A DNA stretch of 8,298 bases, from positions 1 to 8,298 of the forward strand of contig JBKHHW010000137.1 of assembly GCA_046538945.1 (NCBI GenBank). Direction: 5' to 3'. Source of the stretch: JAEZKC01 sp046538945. GTDB lineage: Bacteria; Fibrobacterota; Chitinivibrionia; Chitinivibrionales; Chitinispirillaceae. The notes under the pieces are model-generated. The model did not search any database. It was not told the DNA's origin and worked only from the letters and a program-made list of their open reading frames with translations. The position numbers and the translations under genes are program-made. Below are positions 1-6,043 of the stretch, piece after piece. The number at the start of each line of letters is the position of its first letter. Within the stretch, counting starts at the first letter, position 1.

Positions 1-2
1 GA

Positions 3-848
3 TATTCAAAATCTGTCTGCGTTTTCCTCTGCACAATTGTGTCTCTATGCCTTTTCAGCGGCTGCTCCCGAAATATGCTTAAGGCCAACCCACTTGAAAA
101 TCCGGATATAACCCCCTCCAGAAGCAGAGTCGAGAGCTCGTTAAGGGATGCGGTTCTGGATCCGGCAATGCTCATAGGGGGTACGACACTTGCCCTTCTG
201 CTCTTTTCGGGAATGGATGATGACATCTCCTCCTACGTTTCCGAACGAAAACCACTGTTCGGATCCAGAGAACGAGCCTTAAAAATGAGTGATCACCTGC
301 GCCTGGCTTCCATGGGAACCGCCGCACTTCTCTATACAGTCAAATATTATCCTGTTGAGCCTGAGTACGGAAGCAGTTCGCGTAAGGAAGGGCAGGTGTC
401 TCAAAGGATATCCGGGCCAGTCGCCGGTGCGGAGGCATTGCTGGTTTCGGGGATTCTGACTGCGGGAACTACGGAATTATTCAAGAGAACAACCGGGCGG
501 CTGCGTCCCGATTCTTCAGATCACCGTTCATTTCTTTCAGGCCACACATCTGTTACTGCCGTGGCAAACAGTTATTCGGCCAACACCCTCAACAGCATGT
601 CTCTTCCCAGCCACTACCGATTTCTTGCCCAAGGGACTCTGATCGCAATGACATTCACTACCGCCTGGGCCAGACTTGAGGGGTCAAAACACTATCCCAC
701 AGACCTGGTGGCGGGAGCCATGCTGGGAACCTTCTTCGGAAATTTCATCTTTAAATCTTTTCTGGGCCCCTATCAGCCACTGAATACTGAAATCGATCTG
801 AATGTGACGCCGGAAGGCTGCGCTGTCAGACTGGCATTGCGGCTTTGA
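3..848 (+). CDS. PAP2-family phosphatase, probable lipoprotein (5' end outside window)
   Basis: This is a membrane-associated phosphatase of the PAP2 (phosphatidic acid phosphatase type 2) superfamily. Members remove phosphate from lipid phosphates or lipid pyrophosphates at the membrane; the exact substrate cannot be read from sequence. The three-part PAP2 signature is present: KX6RP (KRTTGRLRP, nt 483-509), SGH (nt 537-545, preceded by Leu rather than the usual Pro), and RX5HX3D (nt 672-704, Ala instead of Ser before the Arg). All catalytic and phosphate-binding residues are therefore kept. The first possible in-window start is GTG at 39, but the frame is open to the window edge. Residues from nt 3 read as a hydrophobic stretch ending in LFSGC, a lipobox-like sequence with the Cys at nt 63-65. 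The gene therefore most likely begins upstream and GTG 39 encodes Val. Further hydrophobic stretches flank the catalytic motifs. The stop codon directly abuts the stop of the opposing ClC gene. Confidence 0.9.
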   Translation, partial: YSKSVCVFLCTIVSLCLFSGCSRNMLKANPLENPDITPSRSRVESSLRDAVLDPAMLIGGTTLALLLFSGMDDDISSYVSERKPLFGSRERALKMSDHLRLASMGTAALLYTVKYYPVEPEYGSSSRKEGQVSQRISGPVAGAEALLVSGILTAGTTELFKRTTGRLRPDSSDHRSFLSGHTSVTAVANSYSANTLNSMSLPSHYRFLAQGTLIAMTFTTAWARLEGSKHYPTDLVAGAMLGTFFGNFIFKSFLGPYQPLNTEIDLNVTPEGCAVRLALRL

Positions 849-2618
849 CTAGACTTCGACTTCAGAGAAGTTTTCAACGGGCACATTGTGGTAGGCTTCA
901 AGGAAATCCTGATAACGGATCGTTCCAAGTATCTCTCCTGTAGAACGGTCAAGAACAGGAAGATATTCAAAGTTACTGCTTCTGAATCTAATAAGTGCAT
1001 CGTACATGGTCTGATCCGCATAGCAATAGGCCGGCATTTCCATTATTTCGGCAACTCTGCTGGAATCGTTTCTTTTGGTCCAGTTTATGAAAGCGTTGGA
1101 GGTGATCAGTCCGACCAGTTCGCAGTTGCGGTTTGTAACGGGCAGGGGGAAAGTCATACGTCTGATATCCAGAGAAGCATGTGCTTCCAAAGCCGTCGTG
1201 GACTCGTCTATGGAGTTGAGTGTGTCGGCAGTTGTCAGAAAATCGCGGATGGGGATCTTCTTCAGAATAAATTCCGACATACCCCTGAGATAGGTAGGGG
1301 AGTGAAATCTGTCCTGGACCTGGTTTTTGTATATGCCGAAGGAGTGTGAAAGGAATACCGCTGAAGTGTTCACCACCAGTGTGGGAATGAGCAGCGTGAA
1401 TGATCCTGTCATTTCGCATGCCATGATGAGAGCACCGATGGGTGCCTTTGCCACTCCGGAGAAAAATGCGGCCATTCCCACCAGCACGAATGCTGTTTCG
1501 GATGGTAATGGCAGGGGATATCCGCCAAGTGCCAGAAGCTTGTGAACCAAGGCACCTGTCATGCCGCCGATAAAAAGCGAGGGACCGAATACGCCGCCGC
1601 TTCCTCCGCTGCCCACGGTGAACGATGTGGCTGCAATTTTACACATAAGCAAAGCTGCAATGAACGAAAGCGAAAAGCCGGAATTGCAGAGCTCTATAAG
1701 CGGCTGCAGGTCAGCTCCCATCGCTCTGGGGAAAAAATAACCGATCACACCCACGGCAAGCCCGCCCAGAGCCGGCTTGAGGTATTTTGAAACGTTCAGT
1801 TTTCTGAAGAACTGGTTCACTGAAAAGAAGCTTTTCACAAATATGAACCCGGCCAGTACCGCAGCCAGAGCCAGAATTGCGTAAGCGGGCAGCTCCTTGT
1901 AGCTGGAGAAGAGAGAGGAAGGGAGAGCGAGTACGTTTCTGCCCGGAACAAACTGCATGAATACAAAGTAGCTGGTGACCGATGAAACGACAGAAGGAAC
2001 AAGTGCCCGTGATTCGAAATCCTCTTTGTAGATGATTTCTATTGCCGCAAAAGCTCCGCCCAGAGGAGCTTTGAAAAGTGCACCTATCCCTCCTGCGCAT
2101 CCGGCCAGCATAAGGGAGCGCAAATGACTGGTGCGGAAACCCAATGTACGTGCAATGGTCGAACCGATACCTGATCCGATCTGCGCAATGGGACCCTCCA
2201 CACCTCCGCTTCCACCGCTGCCCATGGTGAGTATGGAGGCGACCGCCTTGACTGCGGATACTCTTAGAGGTACTTTGCCGCCCTGCTGGTGGAAAGATTT
2301 GGCCACTGCATCTATACCGTGACCTTCCGCTTCAGGGGCAAGTTTGTAGACCACAACGCCGCTGAGAAAAGCTCCCGTAGCCGGCAGTATGAATGCCCAG
2401 TAGCCGGGCAGGGAAAAAAGAAAATCCGTCAGACCGTGAAGCGCTTTGTAGAACACCACAGCGGACAAACCGGTCAGAAGCCCGATAATACACGCGGTGA
2501 CTATCATGCGCCACTTGATAGGCAGTTTCAAGAACAGATCGTCCCTGAAACGGAACAAGCCGAAACGTGCTATGCGGATCGGGTGCTGAAGTATGTCGGG
2601 TTTCTTTTTCTGCTGCAT
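849..2618 (-). CDS. ClC-family anion channel/transporter with C-terminal CBS pair
   Basis: This 589-residue inner-membrane protein moves chloride or similar anions. Residues about 36-430 form the multi-helix ClC core. Recognisable ClC motifs are GHGID (99-103, aligned with GSGIP), GSGGSGGVEGP (133-143) with the external gating glutamate at E141, and GSGGSGGVFGP (336-346). A tyrosine at Y430 lies at the position of the central pore Tyr. Residues about 450-580 form two CBS domains, which in other ClCs bind adenine nucleotides and tune gating. By hand alignment with E. coli ClC-ec1, the internal proton-relay glutamate (E203 there) is Ile195 in the segment AAIEII, while its neighbour E194 is kept. 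This is the pattern of channels rather than H+/Cl- antiporters, but that is inference. The start is ATG 2618. No clear purine-rich ribosome binding site precedes it, and no better in-frame start is visible. The gene appears transcribed alone. Confidence 0.95.
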   Translation of the reverse strand: MQQKKKPDILQHPIRIARFGLFRFRDDLFLKLPIKWRMIVTACIIGLLTGLSAVVFYKALHGLTDFLFSLPGYWAFILPATGAFLSGVVVYKLAPEAEGHGIDAVAKSFHQQGGKVPLRVSAVKAVASILTMGSGGSGGVEGPIAQIGSGIGSTIARTLGFRTSHLRSLMLAGCAGGIGALFKAPLGGAFAAIEIIYKEDFESRALVPSVVSSVTSYFVFMQFVPGRNVLALPSSLFSSYKELPAYAILALAAVLAGFIFVKSFFSVNQFFRKLNVSKYLKPALGGLAVGVIGYFFPRAMGADLQPLIELCNSGFSLSFIAALLMCKIAATSFTVGSGGSGGVFGPSLFIGGMTGALVHKLLALGGYPLPLPSETAFVLVGMAAFFSGVAKAPIGALIMACEMTGSFTLLIPTLVVNTSAVFLSHSFGIYKNQVQDRFHSPTYLRGMSEFILKKIPIRDFLTTADTLNSIDESTTALEAHASLDIRRMTFPLPVTNRNCELVGLITSNAFINWTKRNDSSRVAEIMEMPAYCYADQTMYDALIRFRSSNFEYLPVLDRSTGEILGTIRYQDFLEAYHNVPVENFSEVEV

Positions 2619-2785
2619 CGGAGTATGTGAAAAGAGTGACTAACTTAAAGAAGGCATAAAATAGAAAATGCCGTTTCCGTATGCATCACCCTGTTATGAG
2701 TCATATCTCCCAGTGAGCAACCGCAGACAGATCAGGTTAACAAGCGATTTTTGTATTAACATGAGGGGCTACGCTGAAGGTCACC
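2619..2785 (-). promoter_or_regulatory. ClC gene upstream region, no convincing promoter
   Basis: This stretch lies between the terminator of glgB and the start of the ClC gene and must hold the ClC promoter, because the terminator should isolate the gene from glgB. It is fairly AT-rich. The best -35/-10 pairing I find on the minus strand is TTGCTC with CATAAC about 16 bp downstream (roughly 2690-2720), which is a poor match. I see no sigma-54 element and no strong inverted repeat. Confidence 0.3.
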
Positions 2786-2816
2786 AAAAATGGCCGCCCT
2801 GGAAACAGGACGGCCC
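2786..2816 (-). terminator. Rho-independent terminator of glgB
   Basis: Read on the minus strand, a 10-bp stem (GGCCGTCCTG with CAGGGCGGCC, nine Watson-Crick pairs and one G-U) closes a TTTC loop and is followed at once by ATTTTT. It lies about 27 nt beyond the glgB stop codon. Stem, tight loop and U-tract make a textbook intrinsic terminator. It implies that glgB transcription ends before the ClC gene. On the plus strand the stem is not followed by a T-run, so it should act only leftward. Confidence 0.92.
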
Positions 2817-2842
2817 GGCAGTTCATATGGAGAAACTGAAAA

Positions 2843-4795
2843 TTACTCTTGTTCTTCCTTGCGCAGTCTGAAGACCACCGCTCCAAGCGGCGGCAGGGTG
2901 ACCTGGACCGACTGGTTCTGATTGTGCCAGGGTTCGTCAGCTGTGGCGACTCCGCCGGCATTCCCGACCCCGCTTCCTCCGTATTCCTGAGCATCACTGT
3001 TGAAAATCTCCTCCCAGAAACCAGCAAGAGGAACACCCACCTTGTAATCATGTCTGGGGGAGGGAGTGTAGTTGAGCATCACCAGTATGCGGTCGAAATC
3101 ATCGGGTCCCTTACGTATGAATCCCAGAACGCTCTGTTCCCAGTCATTGCAGTCGATCCACTCGAATCCCTTGGGATCGAAATCGTAATAGTGAAGGGTC
3201 TGGTTCTGTGAATAGATTCTGTTGAGGTCGCTCACCAGTTTCTGTACCCCGTTGTGGCGTTCCCACTGTGTAAGCTCCCAGTCCAGACTCTTTTCGTGAG
3301 CCCACTCCACCCACTGGGCGAATTCTCCCCCCATGAAAAGCAGCTTTTTCCCGGGATGGCAGAACTGATAGCTGAGCAGAAGCCGCAGATTCGCCAGTTT
3401 CTGCCAGTCGTCCCCCGGCATCTTGTTAACAAGAGAATTCTTCCCGTGCACCACTTCATCATGTGAAAGGGGGAGAACATAGTTTTCAGTGAACGCGTAA
3501 AGCATGCTGAAAGTGAGTTCGCTGTGATGATATTTGCGGTATATGGGATCTTTACTCATGTAAAGCAGGGTGTCGTGCATCCAGCCCATATTCCATTTCA
3601 TTCCGAAACCCAGACCGCCAACATAATTGGGGCGGCTCACCATCGGCCAGGCTGTCGACTCTTCCGCGATAGTCTGCACATCGGGAAATTCCTTGTATAT
3701 CTCCTCGTTCATTTTCTTGAGAAACGCAATCGCCTCGAGATTCTCCCTTCCGCCGAAATGGTTGGGGATCCACTCCCCGTCCTTGCGTGAGTAGTCCAGG
3801 TAAAGCATCGATGCCACCGCATCGACCCGCAGGCCGTCGGCATGATACTTCTCAAGCCAGAAAATTGCACTGCTGAGCAGAAATGCCTGCACTTCGTGCC
3901 GTCCGTAGTTGAAAATGTAGCTCTTCCAGTCCGGATGAAACCCTTTTTTGGGATCAGCATGCTCATACAGGTTGGTTCCGTCGTAGTAGGCCAACCCATG
4001 CTCGTCACCGGGGAAATGAGAGGGCACCCAGTCAAGAATGACGCCGATATCATTCTGGTGAAGGTAGTCGATGAGGTACATGAAATCCTGAGGAGTGCCG
4101 AATCTGCTCGTGGGAGCGAAATATCCGGTTGTCTGATATCCCCAGGAACCACCGAACGGGTGTTCCATAACGGGAAGGAATTCAACGTGAGTGAAGCCGA
4201 GTTCCTTTACATATTTAGTCAGTTCAGGAGCAAGCTCTCTGTAGCTGAGCCAGTCATCCTCCTTATCGCCTTTGTGTTTCCAGGATCCAAGGTGCACCTC
4301 GTAAATGGACATGGGAGCGTTGAGGCTGTTTTTCGTTTTCCGCTTTTCCATCCACTCCCTGTCATTCCACTCGTAGTCGAGATTCCACACGATGGGTGAT
4401 GTTGCAGGGGGCTGCTCCCAACGGACTGCAAAAGGATCACCTTTATTAGCAGTGTAGGCGCCGGTGTTGGAATCGATATGAAATTTGTAGAGAGTACCCT
4501 CCTCCATGCCGGGAATGAAACCTTCCCAGATACCGGAGCTGTCCCAGCGGGACGTGAGAGGGTGGGACTTGGGGTCCCAGGAGTTGAAATCACCGACAAC
4601 AGAAACGGTTTTGGCATTGGGTGCCCAGACGGCGAAATAGGTTCCCTTCACCTTGTCGACTGTAATTACATGAGCCCCCAGCTTTTCGAAGAGCCTGAAA
4701 TGATTACCTTCTCTGAACAGATAGACGTCGTAATCGGTCAGCAGCGTCACCCCGCTCTGAACCTTCTCAACCTTGCGTGTTGTAAGTGGTTTCAT
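2843..4795 (-). CDS. glgB: 1,4-alpha-glucan (glycogen) branching enzyme
   Basis: GlgB cuts an alpha-1,4-glucan chain and reattaches the fragment through an alpha-1,6 bond, making the branch points of glycogen in the cytoplasm. The protein has 650 residues from ATG 4795. Domains in order are an N-terminal CBM48/early-set domain (about 30-130, with WAPNAKTVSVVGDFNSW), a GH13 TIM barrel (about 160-520), and an all-beta C-terminal domain. Catalytic residues are the nucleophile D325 (DGLRVDAVAS), acid/base E378 (TIAEEST) and D446 (LSHDEVVHGK). Their spacing of 53 and 121 residues matches E. coli GlgB D405/E458/D526. At 650 rather than about 730 residues it lacks the extra N1 module of the E. coli enzyme. 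A TTG three bases upstream is in frame, but GGGAG sits 6 nt before the ATG and only 3 nt before the TTG, so ATG is preferred. No other glycogen genes are in the window, and it has its own terminator. Confidence 0.97.
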   Translation of the reverse strand: MKPLTTRKVEKVQSGVTLLTDYDVYLFREGNHFRLFEKLGAHVITVDKVKGTYFAVWAPNAKTVSVVGDFNSWDPKSHPLTSRWDSSGIWEGFIPGMEEGTLYKFHIDSNTGAYTANKGDPFAVRWEQPPATSPIVWNLDYEWNDREWMEKRKTKNSLNAPMSIYEVHLGSWKHKGDKEDDWLSYRELAPELTKYVKELGFTHVEFLPVMEHPFGGSWGYQTTGYFAPTSRFGTPQDFMYLIDYLHQNDIGVILDWVPSHFPGDEHGLAYYDGTNLYEHADPKKGFHPDWKSYIFNYGRHEVQAFLLSSAIFWLEKYHADGLRVDAVASMLYLDYSRKDGEWIPNHFGGRENLEAIAFLKKMNEEIYKEFPDVQTIAEESTAWPMVSRPNYVGGLGFGMKWNMGWMHDTLLYMSKDPIYRKYHHSELTFSMLYAFTENYVLPLSHDEVVHGKNSLVNKMPGDDWQKLANLRLLLSYQFCHPGKKLLFMGGEFAQWVEWAHEKSLDWELTQWERHNGVQKLVSDLNRIYSQNQTLHYYDFDPKGFEWIDCNDWEQSVLGFIRKGPDDFDRILVMLNYTPSPRHDYKVGVPLAGFWEEIFNSDAQEYGGSGVGNAGGVATADEPWHNQNQSVQVTLPPLGAVVFRLRKEEQE

Positions 4796-4824
4796 CAACT
4801 TCTCCCTTCAAGGACTTGGAGCCT

Positions 4825-4859
4825 TCTCTGTCGGGGTTTTCGGGTGAACCGGACAGAGA
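4825..4859 (-). promoter_or_regulatory. Hairpin in glgB 5' leader
   Basis: A perfect 8-bp inverted repeat (TCTCTGTC with GACAGAGA) lies about 30 nt upstream of the glgB start codon. Inside it a further four pairs (GGTT with AACC) are possible after a small internal loop, closing an 8-nt apical loop. There is no U-run after it, so it is not a terminator. It could stabilise the transcript or influence translation. It might also be an operator in DNA form. The function is not known. Confidence 0.45.
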
Positions 4860-4926
4860 TGTTTTATTCTTTATGTTGTGGAATAAATGCACCTTTGCGA
4901 CTATTCCAACGGAACTCTACTTTTTG

Positions 4927-5003
4927 AAAAAACCGACCTGAAACTTCTGAGATTTCCCCTAAACGGCGGGAAGAGGTCCTGACTATCACCTCCCCAGGTA
5001 GTC
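4927..5003 (-). promoter_or_regulatory. Candidate attenuator-like structured leader of glgB
   Basis: Read leftward, the RNA would contain four short segments, ACCT (4999-4996), AGGT (4991-4988), ACCT (4977-4974) and AGGT (4939-4936), then U6 (4932-4927). Pairing 1:2 (extended by GACT/AGTC) and 3:4 (GACCT/AGGTC plus CTTC/GAAG) gives two hairpins before the U-run. Pairing 2:3 (GAGGT/ACCTC plus GGG/CCC across a 2-nt bulge) gives an alternative single hairpin. This is the topology of attenuators and some riboswitches. The stems are short and bulged, the motif matches no riboswitch class I recognise, and chance pairing is a real possibility. Confidence 0.28.
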
Positions 5004-5042
5004 CGAATCGGAGCAAAAACCTGTCCAATACATCTTACCTTT

Positions 5043-5071
5043 ATTAGAATATAGTTCCGGAGCGAAGTGAA
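5043..5071 (-). promoter_or_regulatory. Candidate sigma-70-type promoter for glgB
   Basis: On the minus strand TTCACT (5071-5066; 4 of 6 matches to TTGACA) lies exactly 17 bp before TCTAAT (5048-5043; 5 of 6 matches to TATAAT). Transcription would start near 5036, giving a glgB leader of about 240 nt that contains all the inverted repeats described in this gap. It is the best-spaced sigma-70-type pair I found upstream of glgB. Single hexamer pairs of this quality also occur by chance. Confidence 0.35.
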
Positions 5072-5209
5072 AGTGCAGAAGTTTCCCATATTTCTATTCC
5101 ATAATACGATCGAACGCTTGTGCCGGTGTTATATTTATATTCATCGTACCAAAGCCGTTTGGAGCGACATTCTGCCTTCAGAATTCTGACACTGATCGAA
5201 GGTGATCCA

Positions 5210-5962
5210 ATGCGAAAAACAATTTATCTACTGGTTTTGATCTTATCTTTTTTCATTCCCGGGTGCAGCAATCCTGAAAAGAAGCTCAAAGAGGCTTTTG
5301 TTGCGGAGAATTCCGCCGAATTCAAGAAAGCCGCTGAAATTTATGCCTCCATATGCAGAGACGTAGCAGTTCCTGTCAAGCTTCCCGATGCGCAGAAGGG
5401 CAAAATACTCGAGCCCTCCGTCTGGATGAGTGCAGTGGAGAAGTATATGAACCACCTCTCAAAACCGACAGACTCATCCAGCAACCAGCTTTCCGCCGCA
5501 CTGCTTGGTCTGCTACGGTGCATGGAGAATGTGGAATCCGAGAATTCTTTCCGCCTGTCACCAAACAGACTCCTGCAACCTGCCGCGTTCCAGAAGTACT
5601 GGAACACCGTGTTCACTCCTCCCCCTCCCGGGGCCGCGGACTGGAACAGTCTGATTGCCAGAGCCAGAGACAAGGATTTCTCCATACTGCAGATATCATC
5701 GAAAAAGAATTATTTCTATGAATTCAGTATCATAAACCGCTCCACATCCAAACGTGTGGAGATTTCTCTCTACCCGGAGAGCGAACAGTACGTGCCGCTT
5801 GCGCCGGGAGAATACATGATTCTCTGCAGAAGCTCGGTGATGTTCCAGGGGGGGGAGGAATGGAAATCATCCACTTCCGCACTCGCCATCACCGTTCCTG
5901 CCAGACCGTCTCTTCTTTCCCTGGCAGTTCGGACCCGTATTCCGCGCCGCCGGAACAATTAA
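5210..5962 (+). CDS. Lipoprotein of unknown function
   Basis: I do not recognise this family. The 250-residue product starts with a clear type II signal peptide: MRK, a hydrophobic core, and FIPGC with the lipid-bearing Cys at 19. It should therefore be anchored to the inner or outer membrane facing the periplasm. Residues about 21-50 look like one helical TPR-type hairpin (AFVAENSAEFKKAAEIYASI). A middle helical region follows, then a Pro-rich hinge (TPPPP, ending at residue 140). Residues about 158-232 look beta-rich, with LAPGEYMILCRS resembling a strand-turn of a small beta-sandwich. The tail is basic (RIPRRRNN). ATG 5210 is chosen because GAAGGTG stands just before it and the signal peptide begins there. 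An in-frame GTG at 5120 would add 30 residues ahead of the signal peptide and is unlikely. It is divergent from glgB and convergent with htrA, with no operon partner visible. Confidence 0.85.
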   Translation: MRKTIYLLVLILSFFIPGCSNPEKKLKEAFVAENSAEFKKAAEIYASICRDVAVPVKLPDAQKGKILEPSVWMSAVEKYMNHLSKPTDSSSNQLSAALLGLLRCMENVESENSFRLSPNRLLQPAAFQKYWNTVFTPPPPGAADWNSLIARARDKDFSILQISSKKNYFYEFSIINRSTSKRVEISLYPESEQYVPLAPGEYMILCRSSVMFQGGEEWKSSTSALAITVPARPSLLSLAVRTRIPRRRNN

Positions 5963-6019
5963 AACAGAAAGAATGCTCCGCCCCCTGGGAGTTATACCTA
6001 AGCTAGCATTGGCGGAGCA
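5961..6019 (-). terminator. Candidate terminator between lipoprotein gene and htrA
   Basis: A perfect 9-bp inverted repeat, TGCTCCGCC (5974-5982) and GGCGGAGCA (6011-6019), fills most of the 76-nt gap between two converging genes. Read leftward it is followed by TTCTTTCTGTTTTAATT, a U-rich tail, so it would best serve htrA. Read rightward there is no immediate T-run. The 28-nt loop is longer than usual for an intrinsic terminator, which lowers confidence. It may still block transcripts from both sides. Confidence 0.55.
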
Positions 6020-6024
6020 CTCTC

Positions 6025-6043
6025 GCTGAGTTTTCCTCTCAGC
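6025..6043. repeat. Short inverted repeat over the htrA stop codon
   Basis: GCTGAG (6025-6030) and CTCAGC (6038-6043) form a 6-bp stem with a 7-nt loop. The htrA stop codon (6039-6041) lies in the right arm. With the longer repeat next to it, this gives two stacked hairpins between the converging genes. It may assist termination or protect 3' ends; it is too short to be certain of any role. Confidence 0.35.

Larger units (their letters stand above)
4796..5209. promoter_or_regulatory. Divergent intergenic region glgB / lipoprotein gene
   Basis: This 414-nt gap has no convincing protein gene. It must carry the glgB promoter (leftward) and the lipoprotein-gene promoter (rightward). Leftward it holds a candidate sigma-70-type promoter near 5043-5071, two tandem hairpins with a T-run (4927-5003), a cluster of TTTATTC/GGAATA-type inverted repeats (4863-4907), an 8-bp hairpin (4825-4859) and a good ribosome binding site. 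Rightward, the stretch 5085-5150 is AT-rich (several ATATT/ATAAT strings), but no -35/-10 pair with proper spacing stands out. A ribosome binding site (GAAGGTG) lies just before 5210. Confidence 0.5.

Noticed and set aside
859..874. Possible terminator for the PAP2 gene: ACTTC-AGA-GAAGT followed by TTT.
   Set aside because: The stem is only 5 bp, low in G+C, with a 3-nt loop and a short T-run. Too weak to call.
888..1349. A 153-codon open frame on the plus strand opposite the ClC gene, and similar frames opposite glgB and htrA.
   Set aside because: They lie wholly antisense to genes with clear family motifs and show no domain or signal sequence of their own.
4882..4921. TTGGAA-N17-TTATTC on the minus strand as a glgB promoter.
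   Set aside because: The -35 is fair but the -10 hexamer barely matches the consensus; the pair at 5043-5071 is better.
4901..5089. A 62-codon open frame on the minus strand in the gap upstream of glgB, starting at ATG 5089 with GGAA before it.
   Set aside because: Its composition resembles no protein family I know, it lacks a strong ribosome binding site, and it overlaps the candidate promoter and hairpins. Most likely chance.
5120..5209. Upstream in-frame GTG (5120) for the lipoprotein gene.
   Set aside because: It would bury the signal peptide behind 30 extra residues; ATG 5210 has a good ribosome binding site.
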